Source: an uncultured Veillonella sp. (GTDB lineage Bacteria > Bacillota > Negativicutes > Veillonellales > Veillonellaceae). Taken from it: a DNA stretch of 7,725 nucleotides. The notes below the pieces were generated by a model. It did not search any database. It saw nothing but the letters and a program-made list of their open reading frames with translations, and was not told the DNA's origin. This document shows positions 1 to 5,580 of the stretch, piece by piece. Where the stretch lies: positions 1-7,725 of the forward strand of contig CAJZEE010000085.1 in assembly GCA_915066865.1 (NCBI GenBank), written 5' to 3'. Within the stretch, counting starts at the first letter, position 1; the number at the start of each line of letters is the position of its first letter. Made by a program: the position numbers and the translations under genes.

Positions 1-29
1 TCATAGTCGGAGGTGAGAATCGTGACGGA
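1..29 (+). repeat. 29-bp direct repeat, copy 1 (transposase mid-region)
   Basis: It is identical to 4060-4088 over all 29 bases; the next base differs (a here, t at 4089). It codes for IVGGENRDG of the transposase in both places, in the same frame. This copy continues into the C-terminal part of the transposase. That it lies at the very edge of the window suggests the contig was broken at this repeated word. Confidence 0.95.
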
Positions 30-770
30 AACACCAATGTGAGATTCCATCAAGAAGACACGCTCTGTCGCATTATGGACCGTGTAACCTCAGAACTTGG
101 TGTGGTAATAGAGCGTTTCCTTGCTGATTGTGGGTCGTTCTCAAAGGAAATCATCCAAACCGTAGAGCAGCGCTGCAACACGTTCTATATACGTGTAGCC
201 AACTGCGGTAGCCGACACGAGGACTTCCGCCGGCTGAAAGAATAGAAGAGCATTGAAGTTGGTTATGAGAAATGCGATGTCACCTCCGTCAGCATGGACA
301 ACTTAATAGAAGGAAAGTCATATAGGCTTGTCGTACAGCGTAGTCCTTTGAAAGACAAGGATGGCAGGGAGCAGACGGATATGTTCGGAGTAATATACAC
401 ATACCGCTATATCCTTACCAATAACCGGATGTCTACCGAGAAAGACATCATTACATTTTATAATGAGCGTTGAGCAAGCGAAAAGAACTTCGACATACAG
501 AACAATGACTTCGGATGGTCGCATCTGCCCTTTTCCTTTATGGCTGAGAACATGGTTTTCATGATGGTTACTGCTATGCTGAAGAACTTCTATCTCTATC
601 TCGTCCGTCATATCAGCGAGAAGGTCAAGCCATTGAAAAAGACAAGCAGGCTGAAAGCCTTTATCCTGCATTTTGTCAGCGTGCCGGCAAAATGGGTGCG
701 CACCGGAAGACAGAACGTTCTGAACCTATATACAAATAAAACCTACTACTCTGAGGTATTCATTGAATAA
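3..770 (+). pseudogene. IS1380-family transposase, C-terminal part, two in-frame stops
   Basis: A single frame (codons starting at position 3) reads as the C-terminal ~255 residues of a DDE transposase that is normally about 430 residues long. It opens with IVGGENRDGNTNVRFHQEDT, a family hallmark. LADCGSFSKE (about 144-173) carries a probable catalytic Asp, and ASEKNFD (474-494) a probable catalytic Glu. The stretch FVSVPAKWVRTGRQNVLNLY is a typical C-terminal motif. TAG at 243-245 and TGA at 471-473 interrupt the frame without shifting it. They sit where family members usually have Trp and Gly, so each could be a single G-to-A or G-to-T change. The N-terminal half is missing because the window begins inside the gene. 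The product cannot be functional as it stands. Confidence 0.82.
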
Positions 771-934
771 ACATCATTTTTTTGTGGTTATCATACTTCC
801 CCATTGCTTTGGGGATTTTATGTCTATGCAAGAACCAAGAATCCTAGAAAATCCCCATACCAATGAATAAATCCCAAAAATGTCACTTCAATATATAAAA
901 GTACCTCACAAGGAATAATGCTGCGGAATTGAGG
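760..934 (+). repeat. Long inverted repeat, left arm (IS 3' end)
   Basis: The reverse complement of this segment matches 3809-3988. The outermost ~55 bases are identical. The rest carries about a dozen substitutions and a few small indels, including a C run of 4 here against 8 in the other arm. Similarity begins over the last transposase codons (tcattgaa, 760-767) and so covers the stop codon, which shows that this is the 3' end of the IS rather than a short terminal repeat. A small sub-terminal inverted pair (CCTCA/TGAGG) lies in the outermost ~35 bases of each arm. Confidence 0.92.
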
Positions 935-1180
935 TAATAATAAAATTTTTATTGAATTAATTGATATGTATTGCAAAAGTAAGTAATTATATGTATCCAT
1001 CAAAAGTTTAATCGTTTTTTAATAGTTGCTTTCTGCGTAAGTAGCCTTTTCGTAGAGTTGCAACTATTGGCTTCTGACGTATAAAGAGATGGTAGCATGT
1101 TCCTTATATAGTAATAATGGACAGTCTATATGTTGGTATTATATGAGGTGTAAAGATATAATTAGGGCTTTTGAGAAGTA
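935..1180. other. Intergenic region between IS end and receptor terminator
   Basis: No gene is recognisable in this AT-rich stretch. It contains the outward promoter described separately and a perfect 9-bp inverted repeat, AATAGTTGC (1021-1029) and GCAACTATT (1060-1068), separated by 30 bases and lying just upstream of that promoter's -33 element. Neither strand has a T-run after the repeat, so it is more likely an operator or RNA structure than a terminator. No function is assigned. Confidence 0.4.
974..1004 (-). promoter_or_regulatory. Outward-facing promoter cut off by the IS
   Basis: On the minus strand, TTTG (1004-1001), a 19-bp spacer and TACTTTTG (981-974) match the Bacteroidota housekeeping promoter consensus TTTG-N19/21-TAnnTTTG. 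Transcription would start near 967 and run left, entering the IS end only about 33 bp later, with no start codon before it. The gene it once served was probably separated from it by the IS. It is not the promoter of the receptor gene, which lies upstream on the same strand and has its own. Confidence 0.6.
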
Positions 1181-1233
1181 AAAGAAAAGCAGGGAAACGA
1201 TACGATACTTGTTGTATTCCGTCTTCCCTGCTT
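1181..1233 (-). terminator. Intrinsic terminator of the TonB receptor gene
   Basis: A perfect 10-bp stem, AAGCAGGGAA (1187-1196) with TTCCCTGCTT (1224-1233), encloses a 27-nt interior that can pair further. On the minus strand it is followed by a T-rich tail, TTTTCTTTTACTT. It lies about 140 nt after the receptor stop codon, with no other gene between, so the receptor seems to be transcribed alone with a long 3' untranslated tail. Confidence 0.68.
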
Positions 1234-1374
1234 ATAGTTTATGATACACTATAGGCTGCTTCTGTATTTAGAAGGGAACCTTGCGTACTCACAAGAGGTG
1301 AACTTTATCCACCTTTACTTGGTATTTTAATGTCCTTCCAGCACTTGAGAATAAGTCTATCGAGTGTTTGAGGA

Positions 1375-3510
1375 TTAATATTTGAACACTGCAGTGAGGG
1401 TTATCTTGCGTCCATCAGCATGTGCATACTCTGCATTACGTGCCATCATCATAGATGCTGGTGTGTAATAAGTGTAGTTCAATAAGTTGGATACAGCCAA
1501 ACTTAAGTCGCAAGCCTTCATCTTTACGCCTGCAGTAAGGTTTAGTAAGTTGATACGATTTACGATACCTTCACCCTCGTTATATACTCCTGAAGCATTA
1601 GGAGTAAATCTGTCACGCTTACCGGTGTGCATGTATTGCAGTTGGAGATAGGTGTTCTTGACAGGAGCATAGTTGACATACATTGCCAACTTTGCGGCTG
1701 GGATGGAAATGTTTGACATATATGTGTCCCAATCACCAGTAGCTGATTTGAGCTTACCTTCGAACCATGAGAAGTTAGCACCAACCTTTAAGTTACGGAG
1801 AAGTTGTGCATCTGCACTCAATTCAACGCCATACACCTTCTGTGGAGTACGGTTTACTACCCAGAAACCATTCTCTATCTTGAGGTCACTTCCAAGCTTA
1901 GAATAGGTGTAGAAAACAGATCCATTCAACTGCAACCAATGGTTAATATCAGAGTAAACACCCATCTCGTAGTTGTTTGTCTTTACTGGTTCTGTTGATA
2001 TCTTAGAGAGTACATCGGCCTTAGCAGCACGTAATGTACGACCTAAATCAAAGATAGAGAAACCTTGAGAGTAGGCTACGAAGGGTTGAAAAGCAGGATA
2101 TTTGTTATAAGAAACACCCACATTAAAAGACATATTATTATACTTTAGCTTTCCACCTTTGACCTGAACCTGTGGGTCGGAGAGCTTATTGCGCAATACA
2201 TCATAGTCTGGTACGTTTATATTAATGAAGTCGTAACGTCCTCCTAATTTGAGGCTTAGATGTTGCCATAGTGTGGTCTTCATTTGAACAAAGGGCGCAT
2301 GGTTGTTACTTGTCAGCCATGGCATCCAGTATCTACCATCTACCAAAGGTTGTGATGTCTTATTATAAAGGTAGTCATAACCATAAGCTAAGTGTGCAAA
2401 AGCATTCTCTGAGAATACAAGTCGAGTATTAAACTGGGTGCGGAAACCAAACTTACGATCCTTAACAGCCGACTGTCCACTTGTTTCTTCCCATCTTGGC
2501 TGCGCAGGGTTAGCCTTACGGAAGTCGAAGATAGTATATATTCCCGAACCATAAACAGATGCTTCTAAGTCGGTATGTTTGAATATATCCTTTGAAGTAA
2601 ACTTGAGGTAAGCATTGTGATTGTATCTTGTTCCCTCGTCAACTGCCTGTGGGTCCTTGTTACCAATTATACCAATAGAAGGACTTTGGAGGTACTTTCC
2701 GCCGAAAGGAATCAATTTTGTGTCTTGCAAACTACGATAGAAATTATACATCAATTCTATTCTGTTCTTAGGAGATAGGGAATAACCGAGATTAACAAGT
2801 ATGTTTGTTGTATAAGTATCACCGAGTCCGTAGCGTGGAGAGATAAATTTCCCATCACCATCAATAGCACTACCTGTACGTCCAAAAGCCCCATTTACGA
2901 GATAATCAAATTGCCCCACACGACCATAAACTTGCTGGTTGATGCGATAACCTTGCCCTTTTCCGTGACGGAAGAGGTTATAAGTTGAACCCGAGAGAGT
3001 CGTCTCTCCAGCTACAGCCTTGTTGGTGGTATTCTTCTTAGTTATGATGTTTATCAATCCTCCGATAGCACCATTACCATAGAGAGCAGTAGAGCCTTTT
3101 ACTACTTCTATATGGTCGATAGCAGCGATGTCGATGGTTCGGATGTCACGGTCTGTTGAACGTAAAGGAGTTGATTGAGGAATACCATCAATCAAGATAA
3201 GTGCGCTTCTTCCACGAAGTGATTGTGACCGAGAGCTTGTAGTATTACTTGATAGAGCCATACCAGGCGTGAGCATGCCTAAGAGGTGAGTGATATCGGG
3301 AGCCGCCTTGCTCATTTCTGCTATTTGCTTTTGGTCAAGAATCGTAACTGTAGCAGCCGCATTCTGCTTTATTTCAGGTATACGTGTAGTACTGATTATT
3401 ACTTCTTCGAGATGTTGTGTGGAGTCTTTAATCTCTTCTGATTGTGCATTACAAGGTGTGGTTGCCATTGCAAGCATTGCGAGAGATAGATAAATTGTTT
3501 CTTTTTTCAT
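1375..3510 (-). CDS. TonB-dependent outer-membrane receptor (siderophore/iron type likely)
   Basis: A 711-residue outer-membrane active transporter that would import a scarce ligand using energy from TonB-ExbB-ExbD. Residues 1-23 form a signal peptide (MKK, hydrophobic core, cut near NAQ). A probable TonB box (EEVIIST) lies at about 35-41. The plug domain spans about 45-158, with RSALILIDGIPQ (101-112) and IDHIEVVKGSTALYGNGAIG (131-150). The rest is a beta-barrel rich in alternating aromatic residues, with GVELSADAQL, a late SNLLNYTYY motif and the C-terminal end FKY. The length fits FepA/CirA/IutA-like receptors. It lacks the N-terminal carboxypeptidase-like domain of SusC proteins, so glycan uptake is less likely. 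YSQGFSIFDLGRTLR resembles siderophore receptors, but iron, heme, vitamin B12 or another metal ligand cannot be separated by sight. The frame is intact. No partner lipoprotein or TonB gene adjoins it; both flanks are IS fragments. ATG at 3510 is preceded by a good promoter and an AT-rich leader. Confidence 0.9.
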   Translation of the reverse strand: MKKETIYLSLAMLAMATTPCNAQSEEIKDSTQHLEEVIISTTRIPEIKQNAAATVTILDQKQIAEMSKAAPDITHLLGMLTPGMALSSNTTSSRSQSLRGRSALILIDGIPQSTPLRSTDRDIRTIDIAAIDHIEVVKGSTALYGNGAIGGLINIITKKNTTNKAVAGETTLSGSTYNLFRHGKGQGYRINQQVYGRVGQFDYLVNGAFGRTGSAIDGDGKFISPRYGLGDTYTTNILVNLGYSLSPKNRIELMYNFYRSLQDTKLIPFGGKYLQSPSIGIIGNKDPQAVDEGTRYNHNAYLKFTSKDIFKHTDLEASVYGSGIYTIFDFRKANPAQPRWEETSGQSAVKDRKFGFRTQFNTRLVFSENAFAHLAYGYDYLYNKTSQPLVDGRYWMPWLTSNNHAPFVQMKTTLWQHLSLKLGGRYDFININVPDYDVLRNKLSDPQVQVKGGKLKYNNMSFNVGVSYNKYPAFQPFVAYSQGFSIFDLGRTLRAAKADVLSKISTEPVKTNNYEMGVYSDINHWLQLNGSVFYTYSKLGSDLKIENGFWVVNRTPQKVYGVELSADAQLLRNLKVGANFSWFEGKLKSATGDWDTYMSNISIPAAKLAMYVNYAPVKNTYLQLQYMHTGKRDRFTPNASGVYNEGEGIVNRINLLNLTAGVKMKACDLSLAVSNLLNYTYYTPASMMMARNAEYAHADGRKITLTAVFKY

Positions 3511-3520
3511 ATAAATACAA

Positions 3521-3637
3521 TTCTATGAGTGTTAATTAATGTTTGCAAAAGTATTAATATTCTATAGAGCGTGCAATACCTAAAATGAGGTATATGTAGT
3601 TCTATGTGCCTTATTTTTGAACGTATTTTTCTATGTG
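3521..3637. promoter_or_regulatory. TTCTAT direct repeats around the receptor promoter
   Basis: Four related words lie in the same orientation: TTCTATGAG (3521), TTCTATAGA (3560), TTCTATGTG (3600) and TTCTATGTG (3629). Their spacings are 39, 40 and 29 bp. One is in the receptor leader, one in the promoter spacer and two upstream. Direct repeats around a promoter are typical of AraC-type regulator sites, but in AT-rich DNA this may be coincidence. Role inferred only. Confidence 0.3.
3546..3576 (-). promoter_or_regulatory. Promoter of the TonB receptor gene
   Basis: On the minus strand, TTG (3576-3574), a 20-bp spacer and TACTTTTG (3553-3546) fit the Bacteroidota promoter consensus. The start of transcription would be near 3540, giving a leader of about 30 nt before the ATG at 3510. 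No clear Fur-type operator was recognised, but TTCTAT-type direct repeats overlap and flank this site. Confidence 0.68.
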
Positions 3638-3684
3638 GCAATATATCTTTAGTATTGTGACAAGCATTTGATTCGTTTTTTTCT

Positions 3685-3692
3685 TACTTTTG
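3685..3692 (+). promoter_or_regulatory. Possible divergent promoter (-7 element only)
   Basis: TACTTTTG matches the Bacteroidota -7 consensus on the plus strand, facing away from the receptor gene. There is no TTTG at the preferred 19-21 bp; the nearest, at 3667-3670, is only 14 bp away. It would drive the short frame starting at 3736, about 37 nt after the predicted start site. Confidence 0.35.
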
Positions 3693-3735
3693 CATTATCT
3701 TTTTGAATATTATCGGCTTGTAACGTTATCTATAG

Positions 3736-3804
3736 ATGATAGGATGGGTGATGTTGGAAGTTAATCAAAGTAGGGTTATTTTCCACTCTGATAAATATTT
3801 ATGA
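3736..3804 (+). CDS. 22-codon frame, possibly the stub of a gene cut by the IS
   Basis: The frame reads MIGWVMLEVNQSRVIFHSDK then YL and stops with TGA at 3802-3804, four bases before the IS end at 3809. It lies divergent to the receptor, behind a possible -7 element, at the position where a receptor's regulator gene often sits. It may be the N-terminal stub of a gene truncated by the IS, a tiny leader peptide, or a chance frame. No family is recognised. Confidence 0.25.
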   Translation: MIGWVMLEVNQSRVIFHSDKYL

Positions 3805-3808
3805 GAAT

Positions 3809-3988
3809 CCTCAATTCCGCAGCATTATTCCTTGTGAGGTACTTTTATATATTGAAGTGACATTTTGGGGATTTATCCATTGATATGGGGATTTTCTGGG
3901 GTTCTTGGTTCTTGCATAGTCATGAAATCCCCCCCCAAACCAATGGGGAAGTATGAAAAGCCACAAAAAAATGATGTTTATTCAATGA
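3809..3988 (-). repeat. Long inverted repeat, right arm
   Basis: It pairs with 760-934 in inverted orientation, about 93% identical by eye, with the outermost ~55 bases identical. It holds a run of eight C (3929-3936) where the other arm has four, plus scattered substitutions. The divergence shows that the two arms are not a very recent duplication, or come from different IS copies. Confidence 0.92.
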
Positions 3989-3992
3989 CTAG

Positions 3993-4088
3993 TTCGATGC
4001 AAAGTATTCTTACAAGCAGGATTTTGGCTATTTCCCTGGTTGGGCTTCCATTGGGGGAATCATAGTCGGAGGTGAGAATCGTGACGGA
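3993..4088 (+). pseudogene. IS1380-family transposase, 32-codon mid fragment
   Basis: The plus-strand frame from 3993 reads FDAKYSYKQDFGYFPGWASI followed by GGIIVGGENRDG. This is the stretch that precedes NTNVRFHQ in IS1380-type transposases, so it covers the region just upstream of where the left fragment begins. A TAG (3990-3992) lies directly before it, at the seam with the inverted IS end. Its last 29 bases equal positions 1-29. It is too short to function. Confidence 0.75.
4060..4088 (+). repeat. 29-bp direct repeat, copy 2
   Basis: It is identical to positions 1-29 and in the same transposase frame, but here it is followed by unrelated sequence from 4089 instead of the rest of the transposase. 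The divergence point marks either a real truncation of the IS or an assembly branch. Confidence 0.95.
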
Positions 4089-4153
4089 TTGAGTTCAATG
4101 AAATTGAAGTAGAAGCATTACCAGAACCAATTGAAATAGAAGTTCAACAATAG
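4085..4153 (+). pseudogene. 3' tail of an unidentified gene, truncated at the IS seam
   Basis: From 4085 a frame reads RIEFNEIEVEALPEPIEIEV then QQ and ends with TAG at 4151-4153. It is very acidic with alternating Glu/Ile/Val. Upstream the same frame hits TGA at 4082-4084, inside the IS-derived sequence, so its natural 5' part is missing. A strong terminator 78 bp downstream supports a real gene end here. I do not recognise the family. Confidence 0.38.
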
Positions 4154-4230
4154 GGCTCGGAAAAGAATTCATAATCCACAAACGACTTGTTGTGCAAGGT
4201 AACACTAATAAAAATAAAAAAGTAAATATA

Positions 4231-4273
4231 AATAGTCCCTCAATCCGTAAAGATTGGGGGACTATTGTTTTTT
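4231..4273. terminator. Bidirectional intrinsic terminator
   Basis: A 14-bp stem, AATAGTCCCTCAAT (4231-4244) with ATTGGGGGACTATT (4253-4266), contains one G-U pair and an 8-nt loop. A run of six T follows on the plus strand (4268-4273), and a T-rich stretch follows on the minus strand. It lies between the truncated plus-strand gene ending at 4153 and the minus-strand HU-like gene ending at 4293, and would serve both. Confidence 0.82.
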
Positions 4274-4292
4274 CTCTGGTTATAAATATATC

Positions 4293-4733
4293 TTATGGGT
4301 GTTCTTCCCCACCACCTTCAGGCTTCTTCTTGCCTTTCGTTTTCGGCTGTGCAGGCACTTTGAAGAATTCCACTCCGTGCAGTGTCCGGAAATCGGGACT
4401 TGGCGTAAACAGAACCTGCGTCTTCGTGATGTGTGTAGAAGGCTTGAAGTCCTCTTCCTTCTCCACGGCTTTCGAGGTGAATGTGGGACGGAACGAGCCG
4501 AGCGGTCCTGCGTCCACGATGCTTCCCTGCGAGCAAAGACGGTTCAACACCGTGCGGAATTTGTAGAAAACGGCTGCAATGTCAGCTTGTCCTACGGTAG
4601 AGTCTTCCGCCATAATCTCACAAAGTTTGTCGAAATTCACACGTTGTTTCTGGCAAACAGGGCTGGCTACATACAATTGCTTGCCTTTGTTCGCCCCAAA
4701 ACTCATTTTACGTTTATTTAATGAGTAGTCCAT
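4293..4733 (-). CDS. HU-like DNA-binding protein (Bacteroidales HU-HIG type)
   Basis: A 146-residue protein of the HU/IHF-related family common in Bacteroidales, where members often carry a Gly-rich tail. The N-terminal strand segment is about 19-28 (QLYVASPVCQ). The helical HU part is about 33-70 (VNFDKLCEIMAEDSTVGQAD and on). DAGPLGSFRPTF (74-85) is the hallmark 'lG.LGsfr' turn, EDFKPS (94-99) the usual arm region, and TKTQVLFTPSPDFRT (103-117) the C-terminal strand pair. The tail, KGKKKPEGGGEEHP, is basic then Gly-rich. It probably binds DNA as a dimer, acting as a nucleoid or accessory regulatory protein; no target is visible. The start was chosen at ATG 4733. An in-frame GTG at 4769 would add 12 residues of poor conservation, and ATG 4706 would remove nine. 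It is transcribed alone and converges on the terminator at 4231-4273. It is not the usual ~90-residue HupB. Confidence 0.82.
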   Translation of the reverse strand: MDYSLNKRKMSFGANKGKQLYVASPVCQKQRVNFDKLCEIMAEDSTVGQADIAAVFYKFRTVLNRLCSQGSIVDAGPLGSFRPTFTSKAVEKEEDFKPSTHITKTQVLFTPSPDFRTLHGVEFFKVPAQPKTKGKKKPEGGGEEHP

Positions 4734-4817
4734 AGTAAATAAATTTATGGTTAATGAAATATAACGCACCGTTCAGAAGGCTCGTACACTTCACTCGCCT
4801 CTTGTATGCGCCGAGCG

Positions 4818-4848
4818 CAAAATTACGAAAAAGTCTCGAATTGTCAAA
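4818..4848 (-). promoter_or_regulatory. Promoter of the HU-like gene
   Basis: On the minus strand, TTTG (4848-4845), a 19-bp spacer and TAATTTTG (4825-4818) are a full match to the Bacteroidota promoter consensus. Transcription would start near 4811, leaving a leader of about 78 nt before ATG 4733. Confidence 0.72.
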
Positions 4849-5002
4849 ATAAAACACAGAAATTTCTTAACAAAATATTATAATCTTATACTGATATCTT
4901 CCGAATGTTCTATTTAATTAGTCAGTATATTTTTAATGGTACAATATTATATTATTTATGGAACATATGTATGTTTTAAGAAAAATGTCTGTATGTACTG
5001 TG

Positions 5003-5067
5003 AAAAAAGTACGGACATTTTCGAGAAAAAGTACGGACGTTTTTATTAAAAAGTACGGACGTTTTTT
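5003..5067. repeat. Three direct repeats with an exact 22-bp period
   Basis: The core GTACGGAC occurs at 5009-5016, 5031-5038 and 5053-5060, exactly 22 bp apart. Each core is flanked by an A-run and a T-run, giving units like AAAAAGTACGGACGTTTTT (the first has A instead of G before the T-run). The linkers differ in sequence but keep the phase, which places each core on the same face of the DNA helix. A degenerate inverted relative lies just left (AAAAATGTCTGTATGTACT, 4981-4999). This looks like an array of protein-binding sites rather than slippage. Confidence 0.8.
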
Positions 5068-5135
5068 CAAGATGGTCAGATAATTTTGTATATCATTAAT
5101 TATCAAACACTTACAAAGGTGCTGAAAAACGTCTG

Positions 5136-5173
5136 AAAACAGCCCAAAATCTACTCGTTTTGCGCTGTTTTTT
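5136..5173 (+). terminator. Terminator-like hairpin of unknown owner
   Basis: AAAACAGCCCAAAA (5136-5149) pairs with TTTTGCGCTGTTTT (5158-5171) with one C-C mismatch and an 8-nt loop, followed by T to 5173. No plus-strand gene ends just before it. It could end an unannotated short transcript or be part of a structured RNA. Confidence 0.35.
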
Positions 5174-5305
5174 GCTGAATGGAAAACGGCTGAAAGGGAG
5201 AATCTGTCTTGTTCCGCACACACTATTTTACTTTATGACAATGGACGGAGTATTAACATAAAGTCAAACAATATTACGTTTGGAGAGCCTGAATGAGACT
5301 TTTTC

Positions 5306-5337
5306 CGTCTGAAACGAAACGATTAGTTTCTCAGACG
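5306..5337. other. Bulged hairpin upstream of aspA
   Basis: CGTCTGA (5306-5312) pairs with TCAGACG (5331-5337), and GAAAC (5316-5320) with GTTTC (5326-5330), around a 5-nt loop with a 3-nt bulge (AAC). No T-run follows on either strand, so it is not a standard terminator. It lies about 110 bp upstream of the predicted aspA promoter element, so it is probably not in the aspA leader. Function unknown. Confidence 0.4.
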
Positions 5338-5447
5338 TAAGATAATGCGTACAGAATGGTGGTTTTGCGTCTTTTAAACCATTCGTTAAATATTGCTAAC
5401 TTTAAAATGTTTCGCACTAAAACTTCCCCCACCAACTAATAATTTGC

Positions 5448-5455
5448 TACATTTG
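5448..5455 (+). promoter_or_regulatory. Probable aspA promoter (-7 element)
   Basis: TACATTTG matches the TAnnTTTG consensus. No TTTG or TTG lies at the expected 19-21 bp upstream, where the sequence is ACTTCCCC. If used, it starts transcription near 5462 and gives a leader of about 120 nt. The aspA start codon itself lacks a Shine-Dalgarno sequence and is preceded by AT-rich sequence, as is normal in this phylum. Confidence 0.45.
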
Positions 5456-5580
5456 CATTGTTAAGCAAAGATGGAAGACTGAACTGTAGACAACTTCTTA
5501 CCAGCACTATTCTATCTGTGAAAAAGACAGAGTACAACGAACTTAAACACAATATCTAATTAATAAAATTTGCATACAAT

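Larger units (their letters stand above)
1..934 (+). mobile_element. IS1380-family insertion sequence, 3' part (left copy)
   Basis: This is the right-hand portion of an IS1380-type element: a decayed transposase reading frame up to 770, then about 164 bp of non-coding IS end. The IS appears to stop at 934, where the inverted copy on the right side (beginning at 3809) also stops being similar. Read inward, the terminus starts CCTCAATTCCGCAGC; an initial CC is usual for this family. The 5' part lies outside the window. No target-site duplication can be assigned, because the bases next to 934 (taat) and next to 3809 (gaat) differ. Family assignment rests on recognising the transposase; the exact end rests on the inverted-repeat comparison. 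Confidence 0.8.
3809..4088. mobile_element. IS1380-family fragment, rearranged (right copy)
   Basis: This fragment has two parts in opposite orientation. Positions 3809-3988 are an inverted copy of the IS 3' end found at 760-934. Positions 3993-4088 are a mid-transposase piece on the plus strand. The roughly 170 N-terminal codons expected between an IS 5' end and this piece are absent. The fragment stops abruptly at 4088, where unrelated sequence begins. It is therefore an internal deletion or inversion product, not a complete IS. It faces the left copy and so brackets the receptor gene. Confidence 0.78.
4849..5447. other. Gene-free, structured intergenic region
   Basis: About 600 bp with no convincing gene. 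A minus-strand frame of 96 codons (4933-5223) exists, but it runs through a tandem repeat and has low-complexity Phe/Lys/Thr content, so it is judged non-coding. The region holds the 22-bp-period repeats, a terminator-like hairpin at 5136-5173, a bulged hairpin at 5306-5337 and a weaker 7-bp stem, GAATGGT/ACCATTC (5354-5360 with 5378-5384). The dense structure suggests an untranslated RNA or a dispersed repeat. Confidence 0.45.

Noticed and set aside
1375..3510. SusC-like glycan importer
   Set aside because: It is too short (711 residues), lacks the N-terminal carboxypeptidase-regulatory-like domain and has no SusD partner next to it.
3865..4065. Plus-strand 66-codon frame across the right IS end
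   Set aside because: It is out of frame with the transposase fragment, lies mostly within the non-coding IS end and depends on an eight-C run that differs between the two arms.
4192..4721. Two plus-strand open frames opposite the HU-like gene
   Set aside because: They run through the bidirectional terminator or antisense to a clearly conserved HU-like frame, and their residue content is typical of shadow translation (many Cys, Arg, Phe).
5003..5067. CRISPR array
   Set aside because: There are only three units with an 8-bp core and roughly 3-5 bp of variable linker outside the A/T runs; repeat and spacer sizes do not fit CRISPR.
4933..5223. Minus-strand 96-codon open frame
   Set aside because: It passes through the 22-bp repeats and a hairpin, has low-complexity composition (repeated Lys-Thr/Phe blocks from the repeat) and shows no recognisable domain.
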